DNA from: Leucobacter sp. wl10
GTDB lineage: Bacteria > Actinomycetota > Actinomycetes > Actinomycetales > Microbacteriaceae
DNA length: 64,000 nt
Direction: 5' to 3'
NCBI RefSeq assembly: GCF_003569785.1
Contig: NZ_KZ983993.1
Span: forward strand, 62,001 to 126,000
In this document: positions 34,282-42,005 of the stretch, piece after piece
Position numbering within the stretch: the first letter of the stretch is position 1
Layout of the letters: every line of letters starts with the position of its first letter
Position numbers and translations under genes: made by a program
The notes under the pieces: model-generated
What the model was told of the DNA's origin: nothing
The model's input: only the letters and a program-made list of their open reading frames with translations
Database searches by the model: none

Positions 34282-36317
34282 GCCTGTCGCTCGTACGCCG
34301 CACCGGAGCGCGGCCCGTGCACTGGACCACGATCTTCGGCCTGATGCTCGTGCCGCTCACGGTGGCGGGCGTGCTGCTCTGGGGCCTCTGGAACCCCACC
34401 GAACGACTCGGCACCGTCACCGCCGCCGTCGTCAACAACGACGAGCCGGTCGAGATCGACGGGCAGCCCACGCCGCTCGGGCGGGTGCTCGCGGGCGAGC
34501 TGATCGGCGGCGCGTCGTCCGAGGCCGGCGGCGCGAACTTCACGTGGGTGCTCACCGACGCCGCCGACGCCAAGTCGGGTCTCGACGACGGCCGGTACAC
34601 CACGGTCGTGACGATCCCCGAGAACTTCTCGGCCGCAGCGACCTCGCTCTCGAACGGACCGGACAAGGCCGAGACCGCGCGCATCGACATCGCGGAGAGC
34701 GACCGCGGACGCCTCATCGACACGGCGCTGTCGAGCATCGTCACCCAGACCGCGACCGGCGTGCTCAACCGGCAGCTCGGCGCGCAGTTCGTGGGCAGCG
34801 TGTTCGTGGGCATGAGCGAGCTGAGCGGCGGGATCAGCGACGCCGCCGACGGCGCCACGGCGCTGGCCGATGGCGGCGCGCAGCTGGCCGACGGCGCGAC
34901 CCAGCTCGCGGACGGCACCCGCCAGCTGGCCGATGGCACCCAGCAGCTGTCGAGCGGCGCCGGCGAGCTGTCGAGCGGGGCGTCGCAGCTCTCGACGGGC
35001 GTGGGCCAGTACGTCGGCGGGGCCTCCCAGCTGGCGCAGGCCTACGCGCCGCTGGGGCAGGGAACCGTCGCCGCCGCCACCCAGCTGAAGACGACGATCG
35101 GGGCGATCGGTCGGCTGCAGGCCGAAAGCGCGGCGCCGCAGCAGCAGGTCGCTCAGGGACTCGCCGCGGTCGGCGGCGCCATGGATCCGCAGACCGGGCT
35201 GCCCGCCGACATCGCGACCCTCGTCGCGGAGTGCTACGCCTCCGGCGCCAGCGCGGAGTTCTGCGCGCAGCTGCAGTCGACGCTCGGCGCGCGCGCCGGC
35301 CAGATCGGCGACGGCCTCGTGGCGGTGCAGGGCGGCATGACGGGTCTCGCGACGGCGCAGCAGAACTTCGCCGCGACCATGCAGGGGGGCACACAGCCGG
35401 ATCCGAACGTCGATCCCGTCGCACAGCTCGACCAGCTCATCGCCGGGGCCGGGCAGTTCGGCACCGGTCTCAACGAGTTCGCGGCTCAGGGAGCGCAGCT
35501 CTCTGAGGGTGCCGCGGGCCTCGCGGGCGGCGCGTCGCAGCTCGCCACCGGCACCGCGCAGCTCGCGGCGAACACGCCGCAGCTCGCCGACGGCGCCGCC
35601 CAGCTCGCCGACGGCGCGGGCAAGTCGGCCGACGGCGCGGGCGCGCTCGCGACTGGCCTGGGCGAGGCCGCGAGTGGAATCCCGGACTACACCGAGGCCC
35701 AGCGCAAGAAGCTCGCCGACATCGCGGTCGCCCCGGTCGAGGCTCGAGGCGGTGGCGACGAGCTGTTCAACGCCTCGGGTGTGCCGCTGTTCGCCGGGAT
35801 CGCGCTGTGGGCGGGCGCGCTCGCGTCGTTCCTCGTGCTCGCGCCGCTGTGGCGCCGCACGCGCGAGGCGGCCCGCGGCGTGGGGTGGATCGCGCTGCGC
35901 AGCGCGGCGCCGGCGGCGGCGCTCGGCGCGGTGCAGGGGGCGATCGCCGGCGTCGTGCTGCCGATCGCGCTCGGCTACGAGCTGGGTCGCGGGGCGGCGT
36001 TCTTCGGACTGGCCCTGCTGGCCGGTGTCGCGTTCGCGCTCGTGGTGCAGGGGCTCTCGGCGCTGCTCGGTGGGTTCGGGCGCTTCGTCGCGTTCGCTCT
36101 GCTGGTGGTCGCGTTCGCGGTCGGGATCGTCTCGACCGTGCCCGGCCCGCTCGCCGCCGTGGGCGACGCGAGCCCCGTCGGCTCGGCGCTCAGGGGTTTC
36201 CAGGCGATCGCCACCGAGGCCTCCGGTGCGGGCGTCGCGGCGCTGCTGCTGGCACTGTGGGGCCTCGGAGGCCTCGTGCTCACGGCTCTCGCGGTGCGAA
36301 GGGCGCGAAAGGCTTAG
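34278..36317 (+). CDS. YhgE/Pip-family membrane protein with heptad-repeat ectodomain
   Basis: This 679-residue protein has an N-terminal TM (IFGLMLVPLTVAGVLLWGLW), then a large outside domain. The domain contains many 7-residue repeats of the form GAxQLAD/GAxQLSx (about 195-240 and again 410-460) that would make long helices. A C-terminal ABC-2-like five-helix membrane domain follows. The YhgE/Pip family includes phage-receptor (Lactococcus Pip) and export-accessory proteins. Coupling to MmpL suggests a joint export complex. The stop codon lies inside the first 61-bp repeat. Confidence 0.87.
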   Translation: MSLSLVRRTGARPVHWTTIFGLMLVPLTVAGVLLWGLWNPTERLGTVTAAVVNNDEPVEIDGQPTPLGRVLAGELIGGASSEAGGANFTWVLTDAADAKSGLDDGRYTTVVTIPENFSAAATSLSNGPDKAETARIDIAESDRGRLIDTALSSIVTQTATGVLNRQLGAQFVGSVFVGMSELSGGISDAADGATALADGGAQLADGATQLADGTRQLADGTQQLSSGAGELSSGASQLSTGVGQYVGGASQLAQAYAPLGQGTVAAATQLKTTIGAIGRLQAESAAPQQQVAQGLAAVGGAMDPQTGLPADIATLVAECYASGASAEFCAQLQSTLGARAGQIGDGLVAVQGGMTGLATAQQNFAATMQGGTQPDPNVDPVAQLDQLIAGAGQFGTGLNEFAAQGAQLSEGAAGLAGGASQLATGTAQLAANTPQLADGAAQLADGAGKSADGAGALATGLGEAASGIPDYTEAQRKKLADIAVAPVEARGGGDELFNASGVPLFAGIALWAGALASFLVLAPLWRRTREAARGVGWIALRSAAPAAALGAVQGAIAGVVLPIALGYELGRGAAFFGLALLAGVAFALVVQGLSALLGGFGRFVAFALLVVAFAVGIVSTVPGPLAAVGDASPVGSALRGFQAIATEASGAGVAALLLALWGLGGLVLTALAVRRARKA

Positions 36318-36499
36318 GGGAAAACGCGTAGCGTTTTCCCGCCTTTCGCGCCGACGCCACCGCGTCGGAAAGGCTTAGGGGAAAACGCGTAGCGTTTTCC
36401 CGCCTTTCGCGCCGACGCCACCGCGTCGGAAAGGCTTAGGGGAAAACGCGTAGCGTTTTCCCGCTTTTCGCGCCGACGCCACCGCGTCGGAAAGGCTTA
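36308..36499. repeat. three tandem 61-bp hairpin units (plus a 9-bp fourth)
   Basis: Units run 36308-36368, 36369-36429 and 36430-36490; the fourth begins AAAGGCTTA at 36491 and stops. Copies are nearly identical (one C/T change in unit 3). Each holds a perfect stem GGGAAAACGC-GTA-GCGTTTTCCC (first copy 36318-36340), an outer pairing of CGAAAGGC with GCCTTTCG in the first copy, and GACGC-CACC-GCGTC. The first copy contains the stop codon of the YhgE-like gene. The structure looks like a terminator that has been amplified in tandem. Confidence 0.9.
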
Positions 36500-36529
36500 A
36501 ACGCCTCGCGTTCTCCATCCCCGGGGACC

Positions 36530-36581
36530 GGAGTCCCGAATGGTTGCCGCGATACCGCATGAAGCAGCCATTCGAGACTCC
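36530..36581. repeat. 18-bp-arm inverted repeat before the AAA+ gene
   Basis: Bases 36530-36547 pair with 36564-36581 (16 of 18 positions; one of the two mismatches would be a G-U pair in RNA), with a 16-base loop. It is 83 bases upstream of the AAA+ ATPase start. It could be an attenuator, an end of the preceding terminator region, or a small mobile palindrome. The rest of the gap to 36664 shows only an AGGGGAGAG ribosome site. Confidence 0.7.
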
Positions 36582-36664
36582 CGCTTTCGGGGGATCCCGA
36601 GGGTATGCTCACCCGGAGGCTGACAGAATCGAAATGGTTCGGTCTCGGCTGAGGGGAGAGCAGG

Positions 36665-37876
36665 ATGACACAGGGCGACGATTTCCTTGAGGTGATCGAG
36701 GCCGAGGTGGTTCGGGATCCGCAGAACCCGGCGCTGCGGGAGGACTTCATCACGCTGCTGCTGCAGAGCGATCTCGACCGCGCGGCGCACGAGGTGGCGG
36801 CGTTCGAGGCGCACGGCGGCGATCCTGATCGCGCCCGCGTGCTGCGGGCGCGCGTGATGGCGGCCCGGATGCGCGGCGGGGCGCCCGCCCCGGCGCCGTC
36901 GAAGCATCCTGCGCCCCCGGCCCCCCGCCCGGCCCCGGTCCCCGCCCCGACTGCGAGCGACTCCTCCGACGACGATGTCAGCCAGCCGGGCCTGTGGGAC
37001 GCCGAGCGCCCCTCGGTGACCCTGGCCAACGTGGCGGGCCTCGCCGAGGTCAAGCAGCACCTCGACTCGACGTTCCTCGCGCCGCTGCGCAACCCCGAGC
37101 TCGCGGCCGCCTTCGGTCAGAAGCCCGGCGGATCGCTGCTCATGTACGGCCCGCCGGGCTGCGGCAAGACGTTCCTCGCGAAGGCGATCGCGGGCGACCT
37201 CGGCGCGTCCTTCATCCACGTCACACTCGCCGATCTGCTGAGCAAGTGGGTCGGCGACAGCGAGAAGGCCGTGCAGAGCATCTTCCGCGATGCGCGCGCG
37301 GCCGCGCCCTGCGTGATCTTCTTCGACGAGTTCGACGCCCTCGGCGGGCGCCGCAGCTCGGGCGGCGGCGGGTCGCAGGCGATGCGCATGGTGGTGACGC
37401 AGCTTCTCGAGGAGCTCGACGGCGTCACGAGCCAGAACGACGGCGTCTACTTCCTCGCAGCGACCAACCGCCCGTGGGACATCGACCCCGCCCTCAGGCG
37501 CCCGGGCCGCATCGACAAGACGGTGCTCGTGCTGCCGCCCGACGCGATCGCGCGCTCCGCGATCCTGCAGGGGGACCTCGAGGGCAAGCCCGCCCAGGAC
37601 GTCGATGTCGTCGCGGTCGCGGCGGCGACCGAGGGCTTCTCGGGCGCGGACATCGCGCAGGTGGCGAAGATCGCGCTGCAGCAGTCGATGCAGGCGTCGA
37701 TGAGCGCGGGTGCGATCGTGCCCGTGACGACCGAGGCCGTGCTCGAGGCGGCGGCCGGCATCACGCCGTCGACGACCTCGTGGTTCGACCAGGTCGCGCC
37801 CGTCATCGAGTACGGCGTCGACGACGGCACCTTCGAGCAGCTGCGCAGCTACCGCGTGAGGCACGGCATGCGATGA
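36665..37876 (+). CDS. AAA+ ATPase with TPR-like N-terminus (function unknown)
   Basis: The 403-residue protein has a short helical N-terminal region (about 5-70), a Pro/Ala linker (75-105) and one classic AAA module: Walker A GPPGCGKT (162-169), pore loop KWVG (194-197), Walker B VIFFDEFD (217-224), sensor AATNRP and arginine region RRPGRID. The aromatic pore loop and the small C-terminal helical lid resemble Vps4/katanin/Cdc48-type unfoldases, suggesting substrate threading. It overlaps by 4 bp the first of three paralogous TPR-like genes, so they probably act together. AGGGGAGAG precedes ATG. Closest experimental relatives are unknown to me. Confidence 0.85.
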   Translation: MTQGDDFLEVIEAEVVRDPQNPALREDFITLLLQSDLDRAAHEVAAFEAHGGDPDRARVLRARVMAARMRGGAPAPAPSKHPAPPAPRPAPVPAPTASDSSDDDVSQPGLWDAERPSVTLANVAGLAEVKQHLDSTFLAPLRNPELAAAFGQKPGGSLLMYGPPGCGKTFLAKAIAGDLGASFIHVTLADLLSKWVGDSEKAVQSIFRDARAAAPCVIFFDEFDALGGRRSSGGGGSQAMRMVVTQLLEELDGVTSQNDGVYFLAATNRPWDIDPALRRPGRIDKTVLVLPPDAIARSAILQGDLEGKPAQDVDVVAVAAATEGFSGADIAQVAKIALQQSMQASMSAGAIVPVTTEAVLEAAAGITPSTTSWFDQVAPVIEYGVDDGTFEQLRSYRVRHGMR

Positions 37877-39183
37877 TCAGGTGGAACCCCTTCGGGGGCG
37901 CGGGTGCTTCGGGGGGCGAGCCCGAGGACCCCGTCGAGTTCGAGCGCGCGGCCATCGAGCGCGATCGCGATCTCGCCTGGGAGCTGTTCGACGCGCAGCC
38001 GACGCATCGGCGGATCCCCGAGCTCGCGCGCAGCGTGCTCGCGCGGGAGCCGAGCTTCACCGGCATGATCATCCTGATCGCGCTGCATCACCGGGCGCGC
38101 GGCGAACTCGACGAGGCCAGGCGCCTGCTGCAGGATCTCCTGGGGCGGCAGGATCGCCAATTCCTCAGCGCGCTCAGGCTCCTGCGCGACCTCGAGTACT
38201 CCGACAAGCGGTTCGCCGAATCGCAGCGGCTCGCCGAGGCGGTGCTGCGAGAGGATCCGGAGGCGGACTGGATGGACCGCATGGTCCACGCCAGCGCCCT
38301 GGTCTTCACCGGAGGCCGCGAGGCGGGGTGGGAGCGGATGGACGCGGCGGTGGAGCTGAGCGCCCGCACCGACCCCGAGCACCACGCGAGTGCGCTCGCG
38401 CAGCGGGCCGCGCGCTTCCTGCAGATGGGGGCGCCGCCTGACCGCTTCCTCCCGGCGGCGGAGGAGGCGATCGCCGCGAATCCCGTCGAGCCGGTGCTGT
38501 CGATCGCGCTCGCGTACGCGTACCTGTTCCACTACCGCGCGGAGGAGGCGGAGGCGCTGTTCCGGCGCGTGCTGCGGGAGGACCCCACCGACGAGGTGGC
38601 GCAGGGCGGCATGATGATGGCTCGAGGGTTCCTGGATCCCATCGAGCGCGGCGACGCCACGATGGAGGTGTTCCGCCGCGCGGGCATGGGGGAGATGGCG
38701 TGGCGGACCATGTACGAGCAGGTGTTCGACACCGGGCTCGAGGATGCGCTCTCCGCCCTGGACAGGGTGCTGCCGCGCGCGCTCGTCCGCGTGCTGCGCG
38801 GGGGTCTCAGGAAGTCCGCGGTGCCGCAGACGCTGGGTGAGGCGACGCTGCTCGCCTGGCACGACGGGCAGGACCCGGGCACGGGCGTGGCGTGGGGGCT
38901 CGACGAGCCCTTCCGACTGATGTCGTCGCGCGAGATCGACGAGATGGAGCACGCGATCGAGCGGGATCCGGCGGCCTGGCCGCAGTGGAGCGCCGAGGAC
39001 GAGTCCTTCACCCTGATCGCCACGGACGACGCCGGCGCATACTTCTTCGAGGGCTTCGCCGGTCGGCTCTACCGCCGCTGCGCCGGGCAGGAGGATCGGG
39101 AGGTCGCCCCGAGCCTCGCCGACTGGGTGTGGGATCGCGTCGTCGCCCTCGGTGGCGAGGAGCGCCGGCCCGGGCGGGTGTGA
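37873..39183 (+). CDS. TPR-like protein with SUKH-like C-terminal domain, paralogue 1
   Basis: This 436-residue soluble acidic protein has helical TPR-like repeats at about 30-260, with landmarks RIPELARSVLAREP, GELDEARRLLQDLLG, AEAVLREDPEADWMDR, LAYAYLFHYRAEEAEALFRRVLREDP and FLDPIERG. The C-terminal domain (about 325-430: LLAWHDGQDPGTG, WPQWSAEDESFTLI, DDAGAYFFEG, EDREVAPSLADWVWDRVV) resembles SMI1/KNR4 (SUKH) folds by pattern only. It is translationally coupled to the AAA+ ATPase, hence a likely partner or adaptor. Two more copies follow in tandem. Confidence 0.75.
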   Translation: MIRWNPFGGAGASGGEPEDPVEFERAAIERDRDLAWELFDAQPTHRRIPELARSVLAREPSFTGMIILIALHHRARGELDEARRLLQDLLGRQDRQFLSALRLLRDLEYSDKRFAESQRLAEAVLREDPEADWMDRMVHASALVFTGGREAGWERMDAAVELSARTDPEHHASALAQRAARFLQMGAPPDRFLPAAEEAIAANPVEPVLSIALAYAYLFHYRAEEAEALFRRVLREDPTDEVAQGGMMMARGFLDPIERGDATMEVFRRAGMGEMAWRTMYEQVFDTGLEDALSALDRVLPRALVRVLRGGLRKSAVPQTLGEATLLAWHDGQDPGTGVAWGLDEPFRLMSSREIDEMEHAIERDPAAWPQWSAEDESFTLIATDDAGAYFFEGFAGRLYRRCAGQEDREVAPSLADWVWDRVVALGGEERRPGRV

Positions 39184-39213
39184 CGGGGCGCAAGAGGGGA
39201 AGGGGACGAGCGC

Positions 39214-40504
39214 ATGGACGAGGATCCGGAGTTCGATCGGGGCGGGTTCGATGCCGACGATCTCGAGCGCGAGGCGATCGCCAGGGATCGCGCGCTCGCG
39301 TGGGAGCTGTACGAGACCCGTCCCGAGCATCCGCGCATCGCGGAGCTCACGCGGAGCGTGCTCGCGCGGGCGCCTCAGATCACGGGCATGATCATCCTGC
39401 TCGCGCTGCACCGCCGGGCCTGCGGCGAGGTCGAGGAGGCGCGGCGCCTGCTGCGGGAGCTGGCGGGGCGGCGCGATCCCCAGTACGTCAACGCGGTCAA
39501 GAACCTGCGCGATCTGGAGTTGTCCGACAAGAAGTATGCCGAGGCCCTGCACCTGACCGAGATCGTGCTGCGGGAGGACCCGGAGGCCGACTGGACCGAG
39601 TGGATGGACTACGGCACCGCGGAGGTGTTCGTGCGGAGCCCCGAGGAAGGCTGGCGGCGGATCGACGACGCCGTCGAGATGGCCGCCCGCACCGACCCGG
39701 ACTGGTACGCCGACGCCCTCGCCCAGCGCGCCCTGCGGCTCCTCACCACGGGCGCGCCGCCGATACGCTTCCTCCCCCGCCGCGGAGCAGGCGGTCGAGG
39801 CGGATCCCACCGAGCCGACCATCACCCTGGCGCTGGCGTACGCGTACCTCTTCGACTACCGGCCCGACCGTGCCGAGGAGCTGCTCCGGCGTCTGCTGCG
39901 GGAGGATCCGACCGACAGGGGCGCCCTCGGCGGGATGACCGTCGCGCGGGGGTTCCTCGACCCGATCGAGCGCGGCGACACGACGCTCGACGCGCTCCGA
40001 GAGTTCCGCATGGGGGAGCTCGCCTGGCGGATGATGCGCGATCAGATGTTCCGCACGGGCCTCGACGAGGCGCTCGAGGCGCTCGACGCCGTGCTGCCGC
40101 ACGACCTGGCCCGCTCGTTGCGCCCGCCCCTCGGCGGAGAGGCGGCGCGGGAGAGCTACGGCGAGACGGAGCTGCTCGAGTGGCACGACGGCCAGGAGCC
40201 GGGCACGGGCGCGCTGTGGGGCTTCGACGAGCCCTTCCGGCTGATGTCGGCGGCCGAGGTCGACGAGATGGAGCACGCGATCGTTCGGGATCCGGCCGCG
40301 TGGCCGCAGTGGGACTCCGAGAACGAGTACTTCACCCTGATCGGCGCGGACGACGCGGGGGCCTACCTCTTCGTGGGGCCCGGAGGCGTGCTGCATCGCC
40401 GCTGCGCCGGGCAGGAGGACCGGGAGGTCGCCCCGAGCCTCGCCGACTGGGTGTGGGATCGCGTCGTCGCCTTCGGCGGCGAGGAACGCCGGCCGGGCCG
40501 GTAG
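39214..40504 (+). pseudogene. TPR-like protein, paralogue 2, interrupted by a +1 frameshift
   Basis: The first 189 codons (from ATG 39214) align with the neighbouring copies up to APPIRFLP. Then a run of five C (39774-39778), where the other copies fit four bases, shifts the frame. The correct continuation, EQAVEADPTEPTITLALAYA and onward, is in the next frame and stays open to TAG 40504. It covers FLDPIERGDTT, ELLEWHDGQEPGTGALWG and EVAPSLADWVWDRVV. With one C removed the product would be about 429 residues. It is either a true recent pseudogene, a phase-variable tract or a base-calling error. Confidence 0.85.
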
Positions 40505-40541
40505 CACGGTATCCGCACGTTGGCGCAGTCCCGGCTCCCGA

Positions 40542-40583
40542 GTTCGGGGTTCGAGGTTCGGAGTTCGGAGTTCGGGGTTCGGA
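40542..40583. repeat. six-copy 7-bp microsatellite (GTTCGGR)
   Basis: Units GTTCGGG, GTTCGAG, GTTCGGA, GTTCGGA, GTTCGGG and GTTCGGA run without gaps from 40542 to 40583, in the spacer between paralogues 2 and 3. A 7-bp period is not a multiple of three, so changes in copy number would shift any frame through it. No gene seems to cross it. Confidence 0.9.
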
Positions 40584-40592
40584 GCCCCCTCA

Positions 40593-40644
40593 GCTCGACA
40601 GTAGATGCTTGAGAATTGTGAAAGAAGAGCATCTACTGCCGAGC
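40593..40644. repeat. 17-bp-arm inverted repeat between paralogues 2 and 3
   Basis: Bases 40593-40609 and 40628-40644 are reverse complements except for one position, with core CAGTAGATGCT / AGCATCTACTG perfect, around an 18-base AT-rich loop (TGAGAATTGTGAAAGAAG). It lies 51 bases before the paralogue 3 start. It may be an operator, a transcript hairpin or a small non-autonomous palindromic element; no target-site duplication was seen. Confidence 0.85.
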
Positions 40645-40694
40645 GGACAGGTGGACGTCGAGGCGGACGGGTGAATGTTGCAGGAGGGGAGCGC

Positions 40695-41954
40695 ATGAGC
40701 GCACACGACGACATCGAGCGCGCGGCGATCGAGCGGGACAGGGATCTCGCCTGGGAGCTGTACGACGTGCGGCCCGAGCACCCGCGGATCCCGGAGCTCG
40801 CGCAGAGCGTGCTCGCACGGGAGCCGACGTTCACCGGCATGATCATCCTCACGGCGCTGCACCGCGAGGCGTGCGGCGAGGTCGAGGAGGCCAGGCGCCT
40901 GCTGCAGGATCTGATGGGCCGGAGAGACCGGCAGTATCTCAACGTGCTCAAGAAGCTGCGCGACCTCGAGTTCTCGGACGAGAACTACGCCGAAGCGCTG
41001 CGCCTCGCCGAGATGGTGCTGCGTGAGCACCCCGAGGCCGACTGGATGGACCGCATGGACTACGGCAGTGCGCTGATCTTCACCGGCGATCCCGGGGGCG
41101 GGTGGCGGGTGATCGACGAGGCCGTCGAGTCGACCGCCCGGGTGGATCCCGAACAGTACGCGATGGCGCTCGGGCAGCGCGCGACGCGGCTGCTCGCCTC
41201 GGGCGCGCCGCCGGAGCGCTTCCTGCCCGCCGCGGAGGAGGCGCTCGCGGCGGATCCGAGCGACCCGATCCTCGCCACCACCCTGGCCTACGCCTATCTG
41301 TACCACTATCGCGCGGAGGAGGCTGAGGGTCTGTTCCGGCGCGTGCTGCGGGAGGACCCGACCGACGAGGTGGCGCAGGGCGGCATGATCGTCGCGCGCG
41401 CGTTCCTCGACCCCATCGAGCGCGGGGTGCGCACGATGGACGACCATCGCCGTGCCGGCACCGGGGAGATGGCGTGGCGCACGCTGCGCGACCAGATGTT
41501 CGGCACGGGACTCGTGGAGGCGCTCGTCGCGCTCGACGCCGTGATGCCGGAGGCGCTGGCGGCCTCCCTGCGCCCGCCCCTCGACCGCGAGACGGCGCGC
41601 GACTCGGGCGGCGAGTGGAGGGTGCTCGCGTGGCACGATGGGCAGGAGCCCGGCACCGGCGCGCTGTGGGGCGCGGGCGACTCCTTCCGGCTGATGACCG
41701 CGGCCGAGATCGGCGAGATGGACGAGGCGATCGAGCGGGATCGGGGGGCCTGGTCGCAGTGGGACGAGGAGGAGTACTACACGCAGATCTTCACTGACGA
41801 CGCGGGCGCGTACCTCATCGAGGGCCGGGGCGGCCGCCTGATCCGCCGGGCCCGGGGGGAGGCGGACCGGGAAGTCGCGCCGAGCCTCGCCGACCGGCTG
41901 TGGGATCGCGTGGTCGCACTCGGCGGAGAGGATCCGAGGCCGGGGCGCCCCTGA
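40695..41954 (+). CDS. TPR-like protein with SUKH-like C-terminal domain, paralogue 3
   Basis: This intact 419-residue paralogue of the proteins at 37873 and 39214 is collinear with them throughout. It has RIPELAQSVLAREPTFTGMI, EARRLLQDLMGRRDRQYL, LAYAYLYHYRAEEAEGLFRR and FLDPIERG. The C-terminal part carries VLAWHDGQEPGTGALWG, DDAGAYLIEGRGGRL and EVAPSLADRLWDRVV. The C-terminal part varies more than the helical part, which could mean different binding partners. AGGAGGGG lies 7 bases before ATG 40695. Function unknown. Confidence 0.78.
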   Translation: MSAHDDIERAAIERDRDLAWELYDVRPEHPRIPELAQSVLAREPTFTGMIILTALHREACGEVEEARRLLQDLMGRRDRQYLNVLKKLRDLEFSDENYAEALRLAEMVLREHPEADWMDRMDYGSALIFTGDPGGGWRVIDEAVESTARVDPEQYAMALGQRATRLLASGAPPERFLPAAEEALAADPSDPILATTLAYAYLYHYRAEEAEGLFRRVLREDPTDEVAQGGMIVARAFLDPIERGVRTMDDHRRAGTGEMAWRTLRDQMFGTGLVEALVALDAVMPEALAASLRPPLDRETARDSGGEWRVLAWHDGQEPGTGALWGAGDSFRLMTAAEIGEMDEAIERDRGAWSQWDEEEYYTQIFTDDAGAYLIEGRGGRLIRRARGEADREVAPSLADRLWDRVVALGGEDPRPGRP

Positions 41955-42005
41955 GCGGCTCGGGCGGGGTTCCGCGAGGCGAGACGGCGGGGCTAGGCTC
42001 GAGGC

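Noticed and set aside
36308-36490. 61-bp repeats as CRISPR or as coding repeats
   Set aside because: Copies are nearly identical throughout with no variable spacers, and each carries an in-frame stop and a perfect hairpin.
37849-39825. 658-aa minus-strand open frame opposite the TPR paralogues
   Set aside because: The plus strand encodes conserved paralogues there; the reverse frame repeats with them and has Arg/Leu/His-rich shadow composition.
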